64,000 bases of DNA from Mytilisepta virgata (taxonomy: Eukaryota; Mollusca; Bivalvia; Mytilida; Mytilidae), in assembly GCA_028015205.1 (NCBI GenBank), contig CM051508.1, positions 16,076,001-16,140,000 of the forward strand, given 5' to 3'. Below, one piece after another: positions 56,840-64,000 of this stretch (the stretch's first letter is position 1; each line of letters opens with the position of its first letter). A program made the position numbers and the translations under genes. Under the pieces are notes generated by a model that did not search any database, was not told the origin of the DNA, and saw only the letters and a program-made list of their open reading frames with translations.

Positions 56840-57035
56840 AACTAAATGAATGTTTTATATGGATACCTTGGACATTTATAAATACATGCTTTTTAAAATT
56901 GTATATATGTATATTTTTTATCAAATCAATCAAACTATAAAAATATGGTATATAAGATGGATACATGCGTTTTTACATATATGATTGATGTTTCGATAAA
57001 AATATGCATGGATTTTGTAAGTAAATCAATTCATT

Positions 57036-57069
<34 letters not shown>

Positions 57070-60000
57070 GTATGTACAAGGACAAACAGACATTTTCTTC
57101 TAATTTTTAAGTAAGCATAGATAAAGTACAAATATTTTCTTATCAGTTTCTTAACTTACAAAATGCTGTTATTTTGACAAATGGAAACTCTGCCTATTTC
57201 TTATGAACCAAGATATCGCCAAAATAATGCTGCATAAAATAAACATTTTTTTTAATGATTACAATGACTAACAAGGTATGATTATGGAATTATAGTATAA
57301 CTAATTTTGAAAGTAGAATATCTTAAAGTATACGACGAGTAACAAAAGAACCCATTAATTCACGAATACTTGAAGGGCATGCGTGAATTATTAGTGTTTT
57401 TTCAATACTAAGATTTTTTTGTACTTAAATTTCCAAAATAGTTTTTGACAAAATAAGCTTCATTTGTACCTTATACAAGATGCGCACTTCTTTGTAAACC
57501 ATATTTGGTCTAGAAACATTGTGAATTAGCTCAGGAAAAATATATTTTAATTTATTAAATTTGCGTGTTTTATAGAGGGTAGAAAGATATAAAGTCTTAA
57601 TAGTATTACGATAGTTAATGTCACTAGACATGCTAGAAAAGATATCCGTCTAGGATTTGTAAGAATCCATATCTCATTCACAGCATTAGTTGAGTAAGCC
57701 TTATCACAGTAGCCCTTGAGACAGTCCTGTAAGTAAAGTAGTAAGGGGTTTTGAAAGGGGGTTGGTAGTGCATTTTACAGAGATTGTTAAGTACCTTTGA
57801 TTGTGTGGAATACCAAACGTGAAAATACACAGATACGGTCATTCGTATTTCAAATAGAAACATGAGCGAAAATTCAGTTTTCTGTTGAAATGGAATTTTT
57901 TGCCGTTTACGGCACCCATTAGTGTTGAAGCGTTTGTTAATAGGACACAGACAGAAAAAAAAATGGCAAATATTAGTAGGTGCCCTTCATAAAAAAGTTG
58001 TTTAAAACCTTGATTCGTGACAGGGAGATTTCTAAAGTTCCCCTTTAGAGAGTGATTTGCTATATATACTTTATTATAACAAACCAGCACTGGAACGAGA
58101 AATTTAACAAATCCGGTATCACTCACGTACAAATCAACCAACGTCATATAACCATGAGCTTCAAACAACATAGCAATTCCTAAAACACAAACAGATTCAA
58201 CAGAGAGAAATTAAAGCAAAAACATGGCAAAGGAGCACAACATGTTTGATAAGCTCCTAATCCTAAAGGCTTATCTAGTCTGTTCATCCGTTGCAAATAT
58301 GCATTTTAAAGACAACAGAAGTATCTCTTGTTTCATTTCAGACTCCCAACAAAACAGAATCTTGGGTTTTGATTGAAAATCCGTTTCAAGCCGGGTATTA
58401 TCTATTTATAACTCAAAATAATACTTTTATCTGAATGTTTAATAGCTAGGTCATTCGTATTCATTTTATCGAATTGATCCTTTCAATGCAAAGAAAACAA
58501 CATGTAAATATCATAAGAGGGCTTTAAAAAGAACTGTTTCTATCAATTTTACGAGAAACAGGGTCCAAACTAAAGAGAAAAATGTGATCAGATGTTAGGT
58601 TAAACTTAGGTTACCGTCTTTTTTGTGAATGTCATTGCCTAGATTAGTAACAAAATGAGGTTTCAATAAGTACATTTATTCTATTGTTTTTTTATGTTGA
58701 AAGTTGTATGTACACCTCATTGTATTTCACTAGATTAAACCTCTCGACAAAGGCTATGTAAGTCGTATATATTTAGAATTGACTGCGACATCAAATTACA
58801 AAATCTGTTAATTTATTTTTTACCTCGAAAATCTTATATCCATCAAATTTAGAACAGTATTTCAGCATGTCAAAATATTTTTCTTCTTTTAAAATATTGC
58901 CTTCTTACTGGTAAGTATTTAATCGATAACAGATAACAACACAGAAACTGTATTTTGATTAGTCCGTGTCATCTTGATTTCGTCCAAAAATCCAAGACCA
59001 ATCAAGACGAAAATCAATCATTCTTCGAGGAATACTATGGAAAAGGACAAATATACTTAAGGGGCAATGAAAAACATAGAAGCGTAGCATACAAACTATG
59101 TAGACATTTCCACGATTTACATCTCATTGGTTAAGAGAAAATTGAAAACAAATACAATATGACCAAAAGTGTAAAGAACAATATTACAGAGTATCTATAA
59201 GATGTATTATCGAATCGCAATTCACGATAATTGTCAAGCAGATCTATATTGATTTCACACTTCAGTGAACAAAGGCAACTGATTAGACAGCTGTTGTCTT
59301 TATTTTAAAACAATATTAAAAAGTACTGCACAAACAGTGAGCTGTCTTACTCAAACGACAAAATCACAGGTTGTCAGTGTCAAACACCTGTAACACATTT
59401 TTGATCTAAATCGGACATTTTGGTCTAAATTATTCTTATCTTGTCTTAATTTGTCGTTCCCCATATTTTCAAAGATAATGCAGACACCAAAATAAAATGA
59501 CGACTAGTTGCCTTGCAGTTAATCAAGATAGGTCACGATAATTATCGATCAGTAAAACTTAAATATAACATTCATTCTTAACTTTAATGAACCGATCTTA
59601 ACCCGTCTTGATTGAATGCAAACAAGATACCTTGTTCTCTGACAAATTTATTACAAAACACAAGAAAGTTGAGATAAAGTGTAAAACGAGAGTGAATTAA
59701 CAGTTTAAGTTCAGAATTGCATTTCTAGTGAAAGGTATATCGCAATGACATGTATTATTTTATACTTAGATATACATGTATACTTTATGGCACTACAAAT
59801 GTTCATCTGGTAAACAAATTTCAATAGCTCAAACTACCGAAACTTTAAAATTTTTCGATCTGTCCGTTACAGTTTGACACATACAAAGGCGTTCAAGAAA
59901 TTGAATTCTTAATTCGAAAAATATTGATAATCACTATTTCGTACGTTTAGATTCATATAGATACAGTATGTTTTAACATAGTTTTTTTTTACATTTTGTA

Positions 60001-61120
60001 GAAACAAGCGATTTCCAATCAAGAAGATCCAAGCAATTGTGTTAATTCATGTTTTTTATTGTCCTTTACCTTGGGCAACATTGCTGTAAAATGTTATTGC
60101 ACCCGGGAAAGTACCACGATTCTATACTACTGTTTTCAATATTCCAAGTTTCATACATGGAGTGTGCTCTAACTTCCCATGTCGAAATTCGCTTCTAAAG
60201 CCGATATACTTTCTAAATAGGTTTACTAGTTTATAAAAAAAAAACATTGAATCAAACCTGGAAGCAAGATATTTAGCCTATAACCAGCACTGTCAACTAA
60301 GATGGCCACCATTGCCTAATAATGCACTTGATTGGAAAATTCACTTCATCAGTTCTTCTTCTGCAGTAATGGTTTTTACAGAAAAAAAAAATGCCAATTG
60401 ATCTTAAACACACACCACGAATCCTTTCAGTCACTGCGTTTATGGTCTTTGATGGCAAATTGAATCCACATGAGCGATACAGGCTGTGTGGAGCATCTAG
60501 CTTTTTTCTTCGTTAGAATACAATTTGTCTTAAATATAATGCGGGTTTGACGTGATCAGTAAAAGAATACTTAGTTCGTTTTTTTAATATAGGTAGGTCC
60601 CGCCTTCCTTATAAGAATCCCTAATGACTAAACTAATCGTTCATATTTTATCAATTTCAACCAAATAGTAAAAATGTCTTTAAAATATATTCCTCGTCAT
60701 CATGTTATGCATTTTTTGTTATTTTTGACTGTTAATGTGATACAATTTCTTCATGGAATGATTGCATAACATCTGTAAATGTGCAATAAATATAAAGATG
60801 TACGGAGTTTGGTAAATGACCCAGTAGTTTCAGAGTGTGCGGCAATCATTGTGGATTCTGAGACAGTAGCTTAAATTTGTAGTTTAATTTGTAAACCTAC
60901 AGTGCTGTTAAATTATTTTTTTTACAGAGCCTTCGTTGGTTTTATTTGAAGCAAAGATATGTTTGGATTACCCTTGAAGAGAACCTTGAATCTGTAGTCG
61001 TGCGTAAATTCCGACTTATCTTATTGCCTTTTATATCAACATGTCCACGGGATTTTTTAATAAAAGAATATGAATTTGCCTTGTTTCTAAGGATTCGTTA
61101 CGATAAGATGCCTAACCGGG
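56840..61120. other. Intergenic, mostly unrecognised
   Basis: (TA)n at about 57,040-57,066. On the minus strand, open frames at 57,425-57,631, 57,678-57,863 and 57,839-58,171 follow one another in different frames (up to 110 residues) and could be one decayed coding region; no family recognised. Around 60,298 there is a single GATGGCCACC block like the 2,816-3,445 repeat. Confidence 0.4.
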
Positions 61121-61124
61121 TCCA

Positions 61125-61510
61125 ATTTAAAAAGTATCATCCTGAAGTTTGTCAAAAGGGTAAATGTTAGGGTTTTTTATTGTAAAATTGAAACTTGTCT
61201 ATATTACTTGTATATCACTCAGTCTCAGGGAAGGTTTTTTAGACAATTTAACAAATGTATTGACAAAGTTCATGTAAACAATTAATAAAAGTATAAGAGT
61301 AGTATATACTGAATTTTTAAACTACTATTTTTACTAAAAACAGAAACAATACTTGTCCTAAATCGCACCAGATTATATTGCCAAATTTAACTACGCAATC
61401 TTAAGTTGTCGCAAAGATTTTCTTTCAATGTCTCATTGGTTTTCTTTTTCTCTAACAGGCAAGTCTCAGAGAAGATTTTTATCTACATCTGACCAAGCAT
61501 CTTCCTTTAA
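61125..61510 (+). repeat. Solo copies of the 250-280-bp array unit
   Basis: Two partial units: AGTATCATCCTGAAGTTTGT with GTAAAATTGAAACTTGT, and later AACTACGCAATCTTAAG with AGGCAAGTCTCAGAGAAG. Same motif order as in the array at 45,000-47,100. Confidence 0.6.
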
Positions 61511-62767
61511 AGAGTCAAAAAATGTACAAAGAGTAGCATAAAGGTACACAAACATAAACACAAATGAGAGTCAGCATATTCTGACTTGGTACAGGCATTG
61601 AACAATGGCTGATTAAGCCAGTTTTATTGTTACTCAAACACCACCCCGATATCTATTCAGTAACCTTGGTGTGTAAAATATGCCAATACATTATGATTAC
61701 CAACAATCTGACTGCTCGGAGGAACGGAGCAATTTGGTTCCACTCTAGACGGTACATAATTTAGACAGCAGGGTCAGAATATATTTTATAAAACTTTTTA
61801 AAAACATTTAACAACTCATGATATCTAGAACCATGTAATGAAAGCTTTGTTATTAATCGTATGGTTACACTCCTTAAAATATTCTAACTGTGATAATTTG
61901 TATATAATAATTAATATTTTTTGAATTGTTTGTTATAAACCTTACTATATATTACGTTTTATATTAAATTATAATATGTAACATTAAGGATTCATCATCT
62001 TTATTAAAGAATATATATCTTACATTTACTTAATATAAATTTATATACATTATTATATACATTTAAAGGTAAAGAAGATTAGGAGATATGTTTGTATGAA
62101 AGCTCTTGTTACTAGAATATAAATTACAATAGACATTACAAATTAAAAAAAAATCTTGGATATACACGAAAAAAGCACAAATGTCCCCAAAACGTATACA
62201 TTGAGAGATGTCAACGGATATATCAAGTCTAGGAACTTTGGAAAAAGTCTTTCAGTTCAATAATCCAATATCAGAGCAAAAGGCCAGCGGCAGTAACTGA
62301 TGTTGTTGTCTCTGAGATGTGAAAACCATTCCCGAAGTGTGACTTCAAGAGCCTCGAATGTAACATCATATTTATCGTATAAAAGGTACACAACATATAA
62401 AGTGCAAATAATGGTTCCTAAACATGTCCAAAAAATAAAAGCAATCAAACAGAAGAAAAAATACAACGTTGACCTTTTATGGACATCGATTGAAATGAAG
62501 GCAAATAATAACGATTACAAGAAATTTTAACCAGGAATTTCCATGTATTAAATGTCATTGATAGAATTAGAATATGATAAACTAATAATTAAAAAAACAC
62601 ATATTGTATATTCCGTAAAAATAACAGTTCTGTCTTATGTTAATAACAGCACAATTTTAATCTCTCCGACACTTTGTTTTCTGAAGCATAACGGTATCGT
62701 TGGAATTGTAATGAATATAGGTATTTGAATATACATGTACATATACAGTGAACATGTACATGCAGAT
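61511..62767. other. Sequence downstream of the phosphatase gene
   Basis: Probably 3' UTR and downstream flank of the minus-strand gene. A 69-residue minus-strand frame at 62,257-62,466 has one hydrophobic segment followed by a polar tail; no family recognised. Confidence 0.35.
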
Positions 62768-63663
62768 TTAATTGCTGTATATGTGGTCAGTTGTTTGTTG
62801 GAGGTGATCATTTATAGCTCGGTAACACGTAAGGTATTCATTCTGAAAATACAAAGACTAGAAGTTAAAATAAGAGTTATTATTTAGATTTAGATATTTA
62901 AACCTGAATTACACCTTACACAACAATCGAGTTTTCTGACCGGTTGATATTCGAGGTTTTCTTTTTGCAAATCATCTCGTTATCTTTTCAGTGAATACAT
63001 TGGCGAATTTTCCATTTGGATTTCTCCTGTTTTAATCTCTGTAAAGAGGTAGTTGCGAAAACATACTCATTTAGCGGGATGCTTGTAATATAGTTACTAT
63101 CGTTGCGTTTTGATAAAGGATATTCTGTGTATTTAACAGATTTATTATGAGTGGTCGGGTGGCTTGAGATATTTTATGGTATCTGGAATAGTATTTGTTG
63201 CAAAAGTCCCTCTCTATCATACAATATCTGTTAAATATAGATTCTTTACTAAACAAATATTTCAGATATATACAGTTTAACTTAGATAGTACAAATGGTT
63301 ATAACCATTTGCACGGCTAGTAACACTGGTAGACAATGTTTCCCCACGCGTCAACTTTATTGTTATGTATGATTATATTTTCTAACTTCTGTAACAAGTT
63401 TTTAAAGATGTATCCAGTTAAATAATCAGGGCAATAGATCTTGTCTTGACTTGATTTAGATATTCGAGGATTTTTTAAATAGTTGTATATGTAAAGGAGA
63501 TTTTAACGTCAGTGAATATTTACTTACCATGGATGAACAAAGTTCTGGCCTTCTGACCTGCAATTGTCGGACTGCAGTAAATACATCAACTTCCTCATCC
63601 AATTGCAACTGCTGCATAACATTAAATACTGCACAGAACAAACCGCATTTGTCAGCAGCATTT
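62768..63663 (-). CDS. Receptor-type protein tyrosine phosphatase, D2 C-terminus (partial)
   Basis: Two coding exons on the minus strand: 63663-63528 and 62842-62768. The first (acceptor TTTTACAG, donor GTAAGT) reads NAADKCGLFCAVFNVMQQLQ, then DEEVDVFTAVRQLQVRRPEL and CSSM. The second (acceptor TTTTCAG) reads NEYLTCYRAINDHLQQ, then TTDHIYSN and stop. This is the end of the second phosphatase domain of a receptor PTP: helix after the P-loop (RCGLFCA in relatives), the EVDVF-Q-R helix, and the EYxxCYxAI closing helix. In active PTPs the loop is HCx5R with SG or TG after; here the Arg position is Lys followed by CGLF, so the domain should be catalytically dead, as is usual for D2. The rest of the gene lies beyond 64,000. 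Confidence 0.82.
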
Positions 63664-64000
63664 CTGTAAAAGAGAGTTTTGCATGTTTCATTGAAATTTA
63701 TGTTAATCTGTTTGATACATGGCTACTTTTTAAAACATATTCATCCTAAAAATAGTTATATTTTCTGTTCATTTCAAATTTGATTAAAATATATCTTGTC
63801 ATTTTTTATCCAGTGGTGTGTTTTTAAACAATAGAACTTTGCCACAATTACGAGAACAATAAAAACATATATATTAGCCTTTTTATTATCTATTTAGCTA
63901 TCACCTCTAATCAAATTAATCTAACTGTATGATTTTTTATTTCATTTTCCTTTTTTTGGCATGTCTTTGTTTTGCCTTTCCTTTTTTCTATATTGTTTAT
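63664..64000 (-). other. Intron of the phosphatase gene
   Basis: No further exon recognised before the window edge; the exon carrying the start of the P-loop must be further right. Confidence 0.5.

Noticed and set aside
57425..58171. Minus-strand gene of unknown family
   Set aside because: Three frames in succession suggest a decayed coding region, but no motif or splice pattern could be found, so it is mentioned only in the intergenic entry.
60946..61170. 74-residue plus-strand open frame
   Set aside because: No recognisable family; its end runs into the dispersed 250-280-base repeat unit.
62257..62466. 69-residue minus-strand frame with a membrane-like segment
   Set aside because: It lies after the phosphatase stop codon, in probable 3' UTR or flank, without splice or start support.

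Overview
This window looks like nuclear DNA of a bivalve mollusc (mussel-like). It is strongly AT-rich, its genes are split into many short exons, and it is packed with repeats: a repeat with GCTCACC termini, tRNA-derived SINEs with a TGGCCGAGTGG A box, a broken Jockey/CR1-type LINE, MITEs and minisatellites. The lineage is inferred from repeat style and gene families; no database search was possible. Most real coding sequence is in exons of 64-250 bases, found here by domain homology, intron phase and GT/AG splice sites.

Layout. (1) 1-22,092, plus strand: gene A, whose 5' end lies before the window. Visible exons encode the second half of a fucolectin/F5-8C-like (FTP) lectin domain, seven intact 8-cysteine EGF-like modules, a short linker, a transmembrane helix and a 31-residue tail. 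Its introns hold two decayed EGF exons, a tandem duplication that copied one EGF exon, a LINE on the minus strand with ORF1 and ORF2 remains, a SINE and several short tandem arrays. (2) 22,093-25,041: intergenic, with a small palindromic element and direct repeats. (3) 25,042-56,737, plus strand: gene B, a complete tandem paralogue of gene A with signal-peptide exon, both FTP exons, seven EGF exons (the second carries a one-base deletion), linker, transmembrane exon and tail. Its third intron contains a 12.6-kb CACTA-type element with 1.1-1.5-kb inverted repeats; its fourth contains a second inverted-repeat element of about 3.4 kb. (4) 56,738-62,767: mostly unrecognised sequence. (5) 62,768-63,663, minus strand: the last two coding exons of a receptor-type protein tyrosine phosphatase, from its catalytically degenerate D2 domain.

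How the genes may work together. Genes A and B encode type I membrane receptors: a sugar-binding-type lectin domain, a stalk of EGF modules, one membrane helix and a short tail with two tyrosines at identical spacing (YDDI/V, ten residues, then YGSV or YSSM). This resembles the Draper/MEGF10/PEAR1 engulfment receptors, which signal through ITAM-like tyrosines, but here the EMI domain is replaced by a lectin domain and the tail is minimal. A recognition or phagocytosis receptor on haemocytes is a reasonable inference. Comparing the paralogues shows exon birth and death: gene A lost module 3 and duplicated module 4, so both genes keep seven EGF exons.
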